Below, in pieces: positions 7,108-15,397 of a stretch of DNA of 64,000 nucleotides (positions are counted from its first letter, which is position 1; the number at the start of each line of letters is the position of its first letter). The stretch covers positions 36,150 to 100,149 of the forward strand of contig JBEVVS010000039.1 of assembly GCA_040507005.1 (NCBI GenBank), in the 5' to 3' direction. This DNA comes from Thiodiazotropha sp040507005 (lineage in GTDB: Bacteria; Pseudomonadota; Gammaproteobacteria; Chromatiales; Chromatiaceae). The notes under the pieces are model-generated. The model was not told the DNA's origin. It saw only the letters and a program-made list of their open reading frames with translations, and searched no databases. Both the position numbers and the translations under genes were made by a program.

Positions 7108-7728
7108 TTATTCGCGTTCGTTTGCGGACTGTGTACTTCCGGCCATCGTCAGGTATTCATTGTGTAATCGCTCGGTGGCCTCGATCAACGCTTCCAGGCT
7201 ACCGTTGTTTTCGATAACGTCATCCGCGCCTTTCAGCCGGGTCTGGCGGTCGACCTGGCTGGCCATGATCTGTTGGATCTGTTCCCTGGAGATCTGATCC
7301 CGCTGCAGTACCCGTTCGATCTGCAACGATTCGTCGCAATCCACAACCAGTATCCTGTCGGCAAGGGACATCTGAGCGGTCTCAAAGAGTAACGGAATGA
7401 CCAGCACCGCATAGGGCGCCGACTGTTGGGCAAGCCAGGTCTCCATCGCCTCCCTGATGCGGGGATGCAGGATCCCTTCCAGGCGTTTACGCTGCTGTGG
7501 ATCGTCGAACACAATCCCGCGTAAGGCTGAGCGGTCCAATGCCCCGTCGGCACCAATCAGTTCATCGCCAAAGGTGGCTTGAATCTCCGACAGTGCGGGT
7601 GAGCCGGGTTTGACCAACTGATGGGCGAGCAGATCGGCATCGATCACCGGGACACCCAGGGATTCCAGGTGGGATGAGACCGCGCTCTTGCCACAGCCGA
7701 TCCCCCCCGTAAGGGCGATCACCAACAT
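7108..7728 (-). CDS. coaE: Dephospho-CoA kinase
   Basis: A 206-residue P-loop kinase that phosphorylates dephospho-CoA in the last step of CoA synthesis. The N-terminus is MLVIALTGGIGCGKSAVSSHL with the Walker A motif; PVIDADLLAHQLV and the later HPRIREAM stretch are family features. The frame is open further upstream, but the ATG at 7728 overlaps the pilD stop (TGATG) and begins exactly at the conserved domain, so it is the start. Linkage of pilD and coaE is common in gammaproteobacteria. Oddity: the last codons (SANERE) and the stop lie inside the right inverted repeat of element II. Confidence 0.96.
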   Translation of the reverse strand: MLVIALTGGIGCGKSAVSSHLESLGVPVIDADLLAHQLVKPGSPALSEIQATFGDELIGADGALDRSALRGIVFDDPQQRKRLEGILHPRIREAMETWLAQQSAPYAVLVIPLLFETAQMSLADRILVVDCDESLQIERVLQRDQISREQIQQIMASQVDRQTRLKGADDVIENNGSLEALIEATERLHNEYLTMAGSTQSANERE

Positions 7729-8600
7729 CAGTACATACCGGCCCAGCGGAGATAGGCGTTGTTGATCTGTTCTCCCCACATCAGGCTGATCCAACCGGCG
7801 GCTGCCAGATAGGGGCCGAAGGGGATGGGGATGTTGCGGTCCCGCCCGCGCACCACGATCAACAGGATACCGACAACGGCACCCACCAGGGCGGAGAGTA
7901 GAATGATCTGCGGCAGGTAGTGCCAACCAAGCCAGGCCCCGAGCAGGGCCAGGAGTTTGAAATCCCCATACCCCATGCCCTCCTTGCCGGTGAGTCGTTT
8001 GAAGAGCTGGTAGACACTCCACAGGGAGAGGTAGCCGGCGGCGGCGCCGATGATGGCAGTGCCGGGATCGGTAAACACGCCCCCAAGACTCAATAGCAGT
8101 CCCAACCAAAGAAAGGGAAGGGTGATATTGTCGGGGAGCAGCTGGACGTCGAAATCGATCACGCTGAGGGCGATCAAGGCCCAGGTCAGCAGCAGCGCCG
8201 CCAGGGTGGTCCAGGTAAATCCGAAATGGAGTGCCACCACCAGGGAGAGGATTGCGGTAACGGCTTCAATAATCGGGTATCTGGGGCTGATCGAGGCATT
8301 GCACTCGGAGCAGCGGCCTTTCAGCACCAGCCAGCTGATAATGGGGATATTCTCCCAGGGGCGTATCTTATGACCGCACTTCGGACAGTGGGATGCCGGC
8401 CGGTTCAGGTTGTAGGGCGCGGTCTCCTGTTCACTGAGGTTGCCTTCCAGCTCCTGGCAATCCCTGCGCCACTGCTGCTCCATCATCTTCGGCAGGCGGT
8501 GGATCACCACATTGAGAAAGCTGCCCACCACCAAACCGATCAGGATGACAGTAAGCAGGAACGCCCAATGGTTCTGCTGCAGGAATTCGAATACTACCAT
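7728..8600 (-). CDS. pilD: Prepilin peptidase / N-methyltransferase
   Basis: A 290-residue inner-membrane aspartic protease that cleaves prepilin leader peptides and methylates the new N-terminus. After the first membrane helix comes the cytoplasmic region with paired cysteines CPKC and CSEC, the zinc-type motif of bifunctional PilD. The catalytic aspartates are in SVIDFD and in GYGDFKLL, the latter being the GxGD-family motif. About eight hydrophobic segments are visible, normal for the family. It sits at the end of a pilB-pilC-pilD-coaE run and would act on the pilins encoded at 12064-13438. Confidence 0.97.
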   Translation of the reverse strand: MVVFEFLQQNHWAFLLTVILIGLVVGSFLNVVIHRLPKMMEQQWRRDCQELEGNLSEQETAPYNLNRPASHCPKCGHKIRPWENIPIISWLVLKGRCSECNASISPRYPIIEAVTAILSLVVALHFGFTWTTLAALLLTWALIALSVIDFDVQLLPDNITLPFLWLGLLLSLGGVFTDPGTAIIGAAAGYLSLWSVYQLFKRLTGKEGMGYGDFKLLALLGAWLGWHYLPQIILLSALVGAVVGILLIVVRGRDRNIPIPFGPYLAAAGWISLMWGEQINNAYLRWAGMY

Positions 8601-8643
8601 TGGTTGAGCTTATTATTGATTGATCTCTTTACTACATGTGTAG

Positions 8644-9873
8644 TTAGACAACGGCAGCCATCTTGAATATAGGTAGATACATTGCAACCACCAAACCGCC
8701 TATCAGGACACCCAGGATAACCATGATAATGGGCTCCATGAGGCTGCTCATGGCATCTACCGCGTTATCCACTTGCTCCTCATAGAAATCCGCAACCTTG
8801 TTCAGCATGTCGTCCAAAGCCCCCGATTCTTCGCCGATGGCAACCATCTGAATAACCATGTTGGGGAAGAGATTACGCTGTTTCATGGCAAGCTGCAGCG
8901 ACTGGCCGGTGGCGACATCCTCACGCATTCGCAGGACCGCATCACTATAGACAACATTGCCGGTGGCGCCGGCAACGGAATCAAGGGCTTCCACCAATGG
9001 CACGCCAGCAGCGGACATAGTTGATAAAGTGCGGGAGAATCGGGCAATGGCTGACTTATCCAGGATCATACCGATAACGGGTACTTTAAGTAGAAAACGA
9101 TCGATGTTGTGCCTGAATTTTCGAGATCGTTTCCATATATACGTGAATACATAGATTGTAACTATTAATCCCCCAAGCATTGCCCACCACCAGGTGCGTA
9201 CGACTTCAGATAGGTTGACCACAAAGCGGGTCATGGCCGGTAGATCAGCACCGAAACTCGAGAAAAGCGATTCGAATTGGGGAATGACAAAGATCAAAAG
9301 AATGGTTGTCACCAGGATGGCCGCAATAATGATGGAAGCCGGGTAGAACATAGCCTTCTTGATTTTGCCTTTGATCGATTCCGTTTTCTCTTTATATGTG
9401 GCGATTTTATGTAAAAGTCCTTCTAATACACCCGCATGTTCACCGGCTCGAACCAAGTTGACAAAGAGATCCTCGAAATGGAGCGGGTGTTTCTTCAAGG
9501 CGTCTGCCAGGGCGGTACCTCCCTCCACATCGGCCTTGATGGTGAGGATGAGCTCCTGCATCGAGGGGTTTTCGTGCCCCCGCCCGACAATGTCGAAGGC
9601 CTGTACCATAGGTACGCCTGCCGCCATCATGGTGGCCAACTGGCGGCTGAAGACAGTTATATCAGCGCTGGTTATCTTCTGTTTTGTCAGGACTATATTG
9701 GTAGGTTTTTTCCTTACCTTGAGGGGGGTGACACCCTGGCGCCGCAGATCGGCCTTGACCATATTGACATCGGTGCCACGGCTCTCGCCACTCAGGCGGG
9801 CACCCTTCTTGTCCGTACCCTCCCACTTGTAGAGATGGGATTTGACCTTTGCTTTCTTTCTCGGTGGTGCCAT
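8644..9873 (-). CDS. pilC: Type IV pilus inner-membrane platform protein
   Basis: A 409-residue GspF-family protein that forms the platform on which the PilB ATPase acts. It carries two repeats of the T2SSF domain: FSRQLATMMAAGVPMVQAFD in the first and FSRTLSTMSAAGVPLVEALD in the second, each followed by a hydrophobic segment, with a third helix at the C-terminus (PIIMVILGVLIGGLVVAMYL). The N-terminus is basic. It follows pilB by 3 bases. Confidence 0.97.
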   Translation of the reverse strand: MAPPRKKAKVKSHLYKWEGTDKKGARLSGESRGTDVNMVKADLRRQGVTPLKVRKKPTNIVLTKQKITSADITVFSRQLATMMAAGVPMVQAFDIVGRGHENPSMQELILTIKADVEGGTALADALKKHPLHFEDLFVNLVRAGEHAGVLEGLLHKIATYKEKTESIKGKIKKAMFYPASIIIAAILVTTILLIFVIPQFESLFSSFGADLPAMTRFVVNLSEVVRTWWWAMLGGLIVTIYVFTYIWKRSRKFRHNIDRFLLKVPVIGMILDKSAIARFSRTLSTMSAAGVPLVEALDSVAGATGNVVYSDAVLRMREDVATGQSLQLAMKQRNLFPNMVIQMVAIGEESGALDDMLNKVADFYEEQVDNAVDAMSSLMEPIIMVILGVLIGGLVVAMYLPIFKMAAVV

Positions 9874-9876
9874 GGG

Positions 9877-11592
9877 CTAGTCCTTGGTTACCCGGTTGAG
9901 TTCTTGGAGGCTGGTGATCCCCTGCATGACCTTGCGCAGTCCGGACCGGCGGAGGTTATCGACCCCCTCCTTATTAGCCTGATCTTCAAGTTGTATCGAC
10001 GTGCCACCCTCCATAATGAGCTTGCCCATGGTTTCAGAGACAGGCATCACTTGAAATATACCAACACGTCCCTTGTACCCGCCGGTACACAAGTCACATC
10101 CTACGGGTTTGTAGATGGTGAAATCGGTTTTAATGTCAGCTTCCGTGAAGCCCTCCTCGATCAGGGCCTCCTTGGGGAGATCCTCGGGTGCCTTGCAGTG
10201 TTCGCAGAGGCGCCTTGCAAGACGCTGGGCCATGATCAGGAGTACCGACGAGGCGATGTTGAAAGGGGGTACGCCCATGTTGGCCATGCGCGTCAGGGTC
10301 TGGGGTGCATCGTTGGTGTGCAGGGTGGAGAGCACCAGGTGGCCTGTCTGGGCCGCCTTGACGGCGATTTCAGCCGTTTCCAGGTCACGAATCTCACCCA
10401 CCATGACGATATCCGGGTCCTGACGCAGGAAGGCCCGCAGGGCCTCGGCGAACGTCAGGCCGGTCTTGACGTTGGTATTGACCTGGTTGATGCCTGGGAC
10501 CTGTATCTCCACGGGATCTTCGGCGGTGGAGATGTTGACCTCCGGTTTGTTGAGCAGGTTCAACGCAGTGTAGAGGCTCACCGTCTTACCACTGCCGGTT
10601 GGTCCGGTGACCAGGATCATCCCATAGGGTTTGTTGATGGCATCCAGGAACAGGGTTTGCTGCTCCTGCTCGAATCCGAGGGCCTCGATACCCAGCTGGG
10701 CACTGGTAGGATCGAGGATACGCAGGACGATCTTTTCTCCATACAGGGTGGGGCAGGTATTGACACGGAAATCGATGGCCCGGGACTTGGAGAGCTGCAT
10801 CTTGATGCGTCCGTCCTGAGGCACCCGTTTCTCTGCAATATTCATTCGCGACATGACCTTGATACGACTGGAGAGACGGCTGGCCAGGTTGGAGGGGGGC
10901 GTCGCCACCTCCCGAAGCATGCCGTCCTGGCGGTAGCGCACCCGATAGGTGTATTCATAGGGTTCGAAGTGGATATCCGAGACCCCCTGTTTTATCGCAT
11001 CCAGCAGTAACTTGTTGATATAGCGTACGACCGGCGCCTCGTCCACGTCCAGCTTGGACTCGTCGCTTTCAAGCTCTTCATCACCGCCACTGATATCCAG
11101 GTTGTCCAGATCCGCATCCAGCAGGTCGTCCATGCTGGTTTCCTGGGCCTCCATGACCTTGTTGATGGTGCGGGTGAGCTTGTTCTCCTCCACCAGGATC
11201 GCCTCGGAGGCGAGACCGGTATTGAAGCGTATCTCATCCAGGCCCTGGTGATTGGTGGGATCGGAGACTGCAAGAAATAGTCGGTTGCCCCGTCTGAAGA
11301 TCGGCAGGGCATGGTGGGCGCGAACCAGTTTTTCTCCCACCGCATCAGTAGGAATAACCCCAGGATCGATCACATCCAAATCAAAAATAGGTACACCAAA
11401 CCCTCGTGATGCAGATATCGCGATGTCTATGCTAGCTAAAATACCGTTCTCAACTAGATAGGTGACGAACGGCATCTTTTTCTTTAATGCCTCCGAGAAG
11501 GCTGATTCAGCCTGCTCTTCGCTTATCAGCCTATCCTGGATGAGGCAGCGTGCGAGACCGCTTAGATTAACTTTGGGGTTCGTTGTGGCCAT
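9877..11592 (-). CDS. pilB: Type IV pilus assembly ATPase
   Basis: A 571-residue hexameric ATPase powering pilus extension. An N-terminal MshEN-type domain (1-150) is followed by the GspE/PilB ATPase domain with Walker A GPTGSGKT at about 330-337, the Asp and His boxes (IVMVGEIRD, GHLVLSTLHTND) and a tetracysteine zinc motif (CEHC ... CDLC) near 460-500 that separates PilB/GspE from PilT. The first gene of the pilB-pilC-pilD-coaE run. Confidence 0.97.
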   Translation of the reverse strand: MATTNPKVNLSGLARCLIQDRLISEEQAESAFSEALKKKMPFVTYLVENGILASIDIAISASRGFGVPIFDLDVIDPGVIPTDAVGEKLVRAHHALPIFRRGNRLFLAVSDPTNHQGLDEIRFNTGLASEAILVEENKLTRTINKVMEAQETSMDDLLDADLDNLDISGGDEELESDESKLDVDEAPVVRYINKLLLDAIKQGVSDIHFEPYEYTYRVRYRQDGMLREVATPPSNLASRLSSRIKVMSRMNIAEKRVPQDGRIKMQLSKSRAIDFRVNTCPTLYGEKIVLRILDPTSAQLGIEALGFEQEQQTLFLDAINKPYGMILVTGPTGSGKTVSLYTALNLLNKPEVNISTAEDPVEIQVPGINQVNTNVKTGLTFAEALRAFLRQDPDIVMVGEIRDLETAEIAVKAAQTGHLVLSTLHTNDAPQTLTRMANMGVPPFNIASSVLLIMAQRLARRLCEHCKAPEDLPKEALIEEGFTEADIKTDFTIYKPVGCDLCTGGYKGRVGIFQVMPVSETMGKLIMEGGTSIQLEDQANKEGVDNLRRSGLRKVMQGITSLQELNRVTKD

Positions 11593-12063
11593 ACTAAAGA
11601 TTTATTGCCTATCAATATCTCCCGATATGTCGGCAGGTGTATTGGATAATTGAGATGATTTTGAAAATCGTGCCGGAACACCAATATCAAAATCCGTAAA
11701 AAAACATATGAATTTGATGCACACTTCGTGAAATCGAGTGACAACCTACAGTACACCAAGTTATTGATAGCAGTATAATATAGCTGTGAATGGGCATAGA
11801 ATCAATGTCATGGGTTGCACTACATACAGCTGACGTTGCTTGATTTTGTTGCCAGGGAGAACGTTGTGCCTGTCGGGCCAAGTAATTTGCTAGTTGACAA
11901 CTGACAATATAGGGAATGGGAATACCTATAGAGTCAAGTTATCTCATATTATTAGGATCCTTGAAATTGACTCTGTGTTTGCCGTTGGGTGGTATCTGGT
12001 AAATGGCTATTCGTAACCAGACTACCCGTTTATACCCTGTTAGCGCGGTAGTGTTAAATGCTT
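11593..12063. other. 471-bp intergenic region between pilB and a pilin gene
   Basis: AT-rich and without a credible gene. It holds a candidate sigma70 promoter for pilB (11777-11805, minus strand). The pilin gene ends at its right edge, but I see no strong terminator: only a weak imperfect stem near 12023-12054. No -24/-12 promoter was seen on the pilB side. Confidence 0.6.
11777..11805 (-). promoter_or_regulatory. Candidate sigma70 promoter for pilB-pilC-pilD-coaE
   Basis: Reading the minus strand, TTGATT (11800-11805), a 17-nt spacer and TATATT (11777-11782) give a reasonable sigma70 match about 185 bp upstream of the pilB start. It differs from the sigma54 promoters at the pilin genes, suggesting constitutive expression of the assembly machinery. 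Prediction by eye only. Confidence 0.4.
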
Positions 12064-12513
12064 TTAGTTGTCAAAACCGGTATTCGATCTGCCACATTCA
12101 TCACCTGAGGAGGTTATAGTCCATAGTAATCCTTGGATGTTATCACTGGGCTCTATCAAGATGGAACAACCGCCAACCTGGCTGGTACCCGCTATTGTAA
12201 TGGTATGGTCAGCGACGGTTGGAGGATTGAGCATATATTGGGTTTGCGTATTGTCAATATCAAAGACGGCGGGCAAAAAGCCACCGAGCTTCAACGATTC
12301 GACATTTTGACAATCGGGTGCCTCTAACGTTCGGTTGACGCTGGCACATTCACCTATTGCTACCTGTACAGGACGCACTGCAGAAACATTGAGCGACCAC
12401 CGGCTACGAGTGACATAATCCTTTTGCATTGGCATGATGATAGCGGCCAGTATACCAATGATTGCAACAACGATCATAAGTTCAATTAGTGTAAAGCCCG
12501 GCTGCTTACGCAT
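12064..12513 (-). CDS. Type IV major-pilin-like protein, first copy
   Basis: A 149-residue type IVa pilin. The leader MRKQPG is cleaved by PilD before Phe in GFTLIELMIVVAIIGILAAI; Glu5 of the mature protein is present. The C-terminal half has four cysteines (ECAS, PDCQ, GGCS, DECG), the last pair probably closing the disulfide loop near the end. It is a paralog of the pilin at 12971-13438, sharing leader and N-terminal helix, and has its own -24/-12 promoter. Which of the two is the main fibre subunit cannot be told from sequence. Confidence 0.95.
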   Translation of the reverse strand: MRKQPGFTLIELMIVVAIIGILAAIIMPMQKDYVTRSRWSLNVSAVRPVQVAIGECASVNRTLEAPDCQNVESLKLGGFLPAVFDIDNTQTQYMLNPPTVADHTITIAGTSQVGGCSILIEPSDNIQGLLWTITSSGDECGRSNTGFDN

Positions 12514-12640
12514 TTTAAAGCTCCTGATGTTTACTGAACTAAGTCACCAATTAAGTTTTGTACTCTGTACTTAGTTTGTGTCGGCCTCATTCCTGATATT
12601 CTTTAAGGAATTCGGATTCAGCTTGATATAGAAAGATTGT

Positions 12641-12657
12641 GCAAGTGGTGTGCCAAA
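12641..12657 (-). promoter_or_regulatory. Sigma54 (-24/-12) promoter for the first pilin gene
   Basis: On the minus strand the sequence reads TTTGGCACACCACTTGC. The GG and GC doublets are exactly 10 nt apart, and TGGCAC with TTGC matches the RpoN consensus fully. It lies about 128 bp upstream of the pilin start. PilR, the RpoN-dependent activator of pilin genes, is encoded nearby. Confidence 0.85.
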
Positions 12658-12890
12658 CAACTATTACTTGGATTGGCACAAAAAGCCTTTGGGATTGTGC
12701 TTCTTTCTTCCAATTGCCAAGTGCTCGCTGGGGTCTCTATTCTTGTCTCTGACTAAATGGCCTGGGTCTACTATGCCGTTCATTTTAATGGGAGTTGGGA
12801 AGGAAGGAACGTAGCTGGAGTGTAAAATAGCTTGAAATAGCATAAGCAAGTTTCAGGACTGGAAGGAATGCCCGCAGTTTTCTTATATGC

Positions 12891-12929
12891 CAAAAAACAT
12901 GAGGAGCCACCTTTCGGTGGCTCCTCATG
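12891..12929 (-). terminator. Intrinsic terminator after the second pilin gene
   Basis: A perfect 14-bp stem (CATGAGGAGCCACC, 12898-12911, with its complement at 12916-12929) and a 4-nt loop are followed, in the minus-strand direction, by six T residues. It lies about 40 bp after the stop of the pilin gene at 12971-13438 and isolates it from the other pilin gene. Confidence 0.93.
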
Positions 12930-12970
12930 TATGGATCAAAATCTATGTAACTTTACGAATTTGATCTTTA

Positions 12971-13438
12971 CTACGGAGCTTCGAAACCGGTGCTTGCTTT
13001 GTAGCAATCCGCAGTCACAGCCGCTCTAATGTTCCAAAGTACCGCTTCGGTGCCGGGTACAGGTGTCATTGTAACAACGCAATCCCCAACATCCGGGCTA
13101 CCAGTAAGTGTAATCACACCACCTGCTACTGCAGGGGCCCCATTCATGTGATCTGTTTCTAAATTAGCGAGATCAAAAGTGGGTGGTAAATAGCCAGCAG
13201 CTACCAACGCCGGCGCTGTTTGACATTCTGCTGCATCGCCAGCAGTTCCATCCCACCTCATGTCGTTGGCGCACTCGGCAATGGCTACCTGTACTGCATG
13301 GACGGCAGCCACGTTACCTGCCCACTTGGTACGGGAGGTATAATCACGATACTGAGGAATTACGATGGCGGCCAGGATGCCGATGATGGCGACCACGATC
13401 ATGAGTTCGATAAGGGTGAAACCAGACTGTTTACGCAT
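12971..13438 (-). CDS. Type IV major-pilin-like protein, second copy
   Basis: A 155-residue type IVa pilin with leader MRKQSG and mature start FTLIELMIVVAIIGILAAIVIPQYRDY. The frame is open another 47 codons upstream, but the leader peptide fixes the start at 13438. Four cysteines (ECAN, AECQ, GDCV, ADCY) match those of the other pilin, and both end in a related TGFE/TGFD tail. It has its own -24/-12 promoter and a strong terminator, the pattern expected for an abundant single-gene transcript, and lies next to pilR. Confidence 0.96.
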   Translation of the reverse strand: MRKQSGFTLIELMIVVAIIGILAAIVIPQYRDYTSRTKWAGNVAAVHAVQVAIAECANDMRWDGTAGDAAECQTAPALVAAGYLPPTFDLANLETDHMNGAPAVAGGVITLTGSPDVGDCVVTMTPVPGTEAVLWNIRAAVTADCYKASTGFEAP

Positions 13439-13561
13439 TGTTGAATACTCCTGATTAGTTGCTGATTGGATCAGCGCAAAAAATTTCCGTCGGTTGTACT
13501 TGGGTCTTTCGGCCGTGTTTCCGACATCTTTAGGAAATACGGATCCGGGTTGTCTTTCATC

Positions 13562-13579
13562 ACGCAAGCATGATGCCAA
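13562..13579 (-). promoter_or_regulatory. Sigma54 (-24/-12) promoter for the second pilin gene
   Basis: The minus strand reads TTGGCATCATGCTTGCGT, with GG and GC exactly 10 nt apart, matching TGGCA and TTGC of the RpoN consensus. It lies about 125 bp upstream of the pilin start, nearly the same distance as at the other pilin gene. The leader regions of the two pilin genes are also recognisably similar (a shared CGGCC and TTTAAGGAA / TTTAGGAAA pattern on the plus strand), suggesting duplication of gene plus promoter. Confidence 0.85.
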
Positions 13580-13880
13580 CTTTGTGAATGGGGGCGTACA
13601 GCAGTCTCTGGTGCTAGCCTGGTTTGTCGTGGATGAGTGCCGTTTCAGCGCAGTTTAAAGGTGACTGAAGGAGGGTGGTGAAATTAATAAAACACCTTTT
13701 AAATCATTGGTATAGCATGCTGTTTTGGGTGAGTGATATGAGCAAAGATCAATTCTTACCTGACCTATCGATCTGCCGCTCTTCTGTTTGCTTCAATCCT
13801 TTGTCAGTGCCTGTCTATCGCTTTTCTTTTAGGAATGGCAAGTCGGATCGGGCCGGGGGGTGCCGGGGGGTTATTGTCAA

Positions 13881-13903
13881 AAAGTGACAAACTTCGTCAC
13901 TTT
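13881..13903 (-). terminator. Inverted repeat, possible terminator of pilS-pilR
   Basis: AAAGTGAC (13881-13888) and GTCACTTT (13896-13903) pair perfectly with a 7-nt loop. On the minus strand the right arm runs into five T residues, so it could end the pilS-pilR transcript about 140 bp after the pilR stop. The stem is short and AT-rich at its base, so an operator role is equally possible. Confidence 0.4.
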
Positions 13904-13924
13904 AAGCTTTGGTCGCGCCTCTCT

Positions 13925-13948
13925 ATTTGTGACGTAGCTCACGCAAAT
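13925..13948. promoter_or_regulatory. CRP-like palindromic site
   Basis: ATTTGTGACGTAGCTCACG with flanking CAAAT reads TGTGA, 6 nt, TCACG: one mismatch from the CRP core TGTGA-N6-TCACA, with matching outer ATTTG/CAAAT arms. It lies about 350 bp upstream of the sigma54 promoter of the second pilin gene. Vfr, a CRP homolog, acts on twitching genes in Pseudomonas, so a link is plausible but not shown. Confidence 0.4.
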
Positions 13949-14041
13949 GAGGCTATGCCGATGGTTAAGTGTGATGGAGTCGCCTGAGCAGAACGTAAAA
14001 CTTTGTTACGCGCACAATGGGATAGAGGATCAATACCGCTC

Positions 14042-15397
14042 CTATTCGATACCGAACTTTTCCAGTCTGTAACGCAGCGAACGGAGGGTCATGCCGAGCT
14101 TTTTTGCCGCCGCTGTGCGGTTCCAGCGGGTCTCTTCAAGGGCTTTTACAATCGCATCCCGTTCCACCTGTTCCATCTTATCCCCCAAGGGCCGATCGGA
14201 AGATGCGTTGCTTTGAGTAACCTTTGCCTGCTGGCTCTCGGGGAGATGGAGATCATCGGCGTGCAGTTCCGATCCCTCAAGCAGGGTGACAGAGCGTTCG
14301 AGAATATTCTCCAGCTCGCGGATATTGCCCGGGAAGCCGTAGGCCTTGAGTTTCTTCAAGGCGGACGAGGTTAGCTTCGACTTTTTACCGCCGGACTCCC
14401 GGGCCATGCGGGTGAGAAAGTGCTGGGCCAGTAGTGGAATGTCTTCACTTCTCTCCCGCAATGGCGGCAGGGGCAGCTCGATGACGTTGATGCGGTAGAA
14501 GAGGTCCTGTCTGAATTCGCCGCTTTCCACCAGCGCCGCCAGGTCCTTGTGGGTGGCGCTGATGATGCGCACATCCAGGGGGACCTCCTCCTGGCTGCCC
14601 ACGGCTCGTATCTGTTTCTCCTGGATCGCGCGCAACAGCTTGACCTGCATATGCAGGGGCAGATCGGCGATCTCATCCAGGAACAGGGTGCCCCCATCCG
14701 CACTCAGAAACAGCCCCTGGTGATCGCTGCTGGCGCCGGTGAAGCTCCCCTTCTTGTGTCCGAAGAGCTCGCTCTCCATGAGTTCATGGGGAATGGCGCC
14801 GCAGTTGACGGCGACGAAGGGGTGCTCGGCGCGGGGTCCCAGCTGGTGAATCTGTCTTGCCGCCAGCTCCTTGCCGGTGCCCGATTCACCACTGATGTAG
14901 ACCGGGGCCTGGCTGCGGGCCAGCTTGTTGATGATTTCCCGGACATGGGTCATGGGCGGTGATTTTCCCAACATGGGGGATGCTTCGCCGCCGGGTGATT
15001 TTTCAGACGCCGCCGGTTGCGATGCCTGTTTGCCCAGACTGATCGCCTGCTGTACCAGCTTGCGCAGTATCTCCAGGTCCACGGGCTTGGAAACGAAGTC
15101 GAATGCCCCGGCCTTCAGGGCCTCGATGGCGGACTCCATATTTCCATGGGCGGTGATCATGGCCACGGGGAGCTGGGGATAGGTCTGGTTGATATGTCTC
15201 ACCAGGTCGATGCCGTTGCCGTCCGGCAGCCGCATGTCGGACAGGCAGAGATCGAATGCCTGTTCGGTGAGTATCTTTCGCGCGCTTGCCAGGTCGAATA
15301 CGGAGTGGGCATCTATCCCCATGCGAATCAGGGTGATCTCCAACAATTCACAGATATCAGGCTCATCGTCAACGATCAAGGCTGTCGGTTGGGTCAT
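14042..15397 (-). CDS. pilR: Sigma54-dependent response regulator PilR
   Basis: A 451-residue NtrC-type activator. The receiver domain (1-120) has the phosphoacceptor aspartate in LCLSDMRLPDGNG. The central AAA+ domain has Walker A GESGTGKE, the sigma54-contact loop GSFTGA and Walker B GGTLFLDEIADL. A C-terminal Fis-type helix-turn-helix (WNRTAAAKKLGMTLRSLRYRL) binds DNA. It overlaps pilS by 4 bp. In Pseudomonas PilR activates pilA through RpoN, and both local pilin genes have -24/-12 promoters, which fits. Confidence 0.96.
   Translation of the reverse strand: MTQPTALIVDDEPDICELLEITLIRMGIDAHSVFDLASARKILTEQAFDLCLSDMRLPDGNGIDLVRHINQTYPQLPVAMITAHGNMESAIEALKAGAFDFVSKPVDLEILRKLVQQAISLGKQASQPAASEKSPGGEASPMLGKSPPMTHVREIINKLARSQAPVYISGESGTGKELAARQIHQLGPRAEHPFVAVNCGAIPHELMESELFGHKKGSFTGASSDHQGLFLSADGGTLFLDEIADLPLHMQVKLLRAIQEKQIRAVGSQEEVPLDVRIISATHKDLAALVESGEFRQDLFYRINVIELPLPPLRERSEDIPLLAQHFLTRMARESGGKKSKLTSSALKKLKAYGFPGNIRELENILERSVTLLEGSELHADDLHLPESQQAKVTQSNASSDRPLGDKMEQVERDAIVKALEETRWNRTAAAKKLGMTLRSLRYRLEKFGIE

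Larger units (their letters stand above)
6686..7130. repeat. Intergenic element II bounded by 31-bp inverted repeats (clpB-coaE)
   Basis: The left end (6686-6716) has the same sequence as the left end of element I, and the right end (7100-7130) is its reverse complement with two mismatches. Inside are hairpin copy 2, a short palindrome at 6922-6947 and two near-identical direct copies of a roughly 110-bp segment. The left end begins 8 bases after the clpB stop. The right end overlaps the 3' end of coaE on the minus strand. Confidence 0.75.
13580..14041. other. Upstream region of the second pilin gene, between sigma54 promoter and pilR
   Basis: This 462-bp stretch carries no convincing gene. 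It should hold the PilR activator sites of the second pilin gene, though I could not define them by eye. It also holds an 8-bp inverted repeat (13881-13903) and a CRP-like palindrome (13925-13948), listed separately. Confidence 0.6.

Noticed and set aside
3454..7130. Repeats around clpB as a possible CRISPR array
   Set aside because: The repeats are inverted, irregularly spaced and flank a housekeeping gene; there are no regular spacers and no cas genes.
9436..11010. Long plus-strand ORF of 524 codons antisense to pilC and pilB
   Set aside because: It is a mirror frame of two strongly conserved genes, spans their boundary and shows no recognisable domain. High GC at third positions of the real genes keeps the antisense frame open.
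12664..12849. 61-codon minus-strand ORF upstream of the first pilin gene
   Set aside because: It lies in the promoter-upstream region, has no good ribosome-binding site and no motif.
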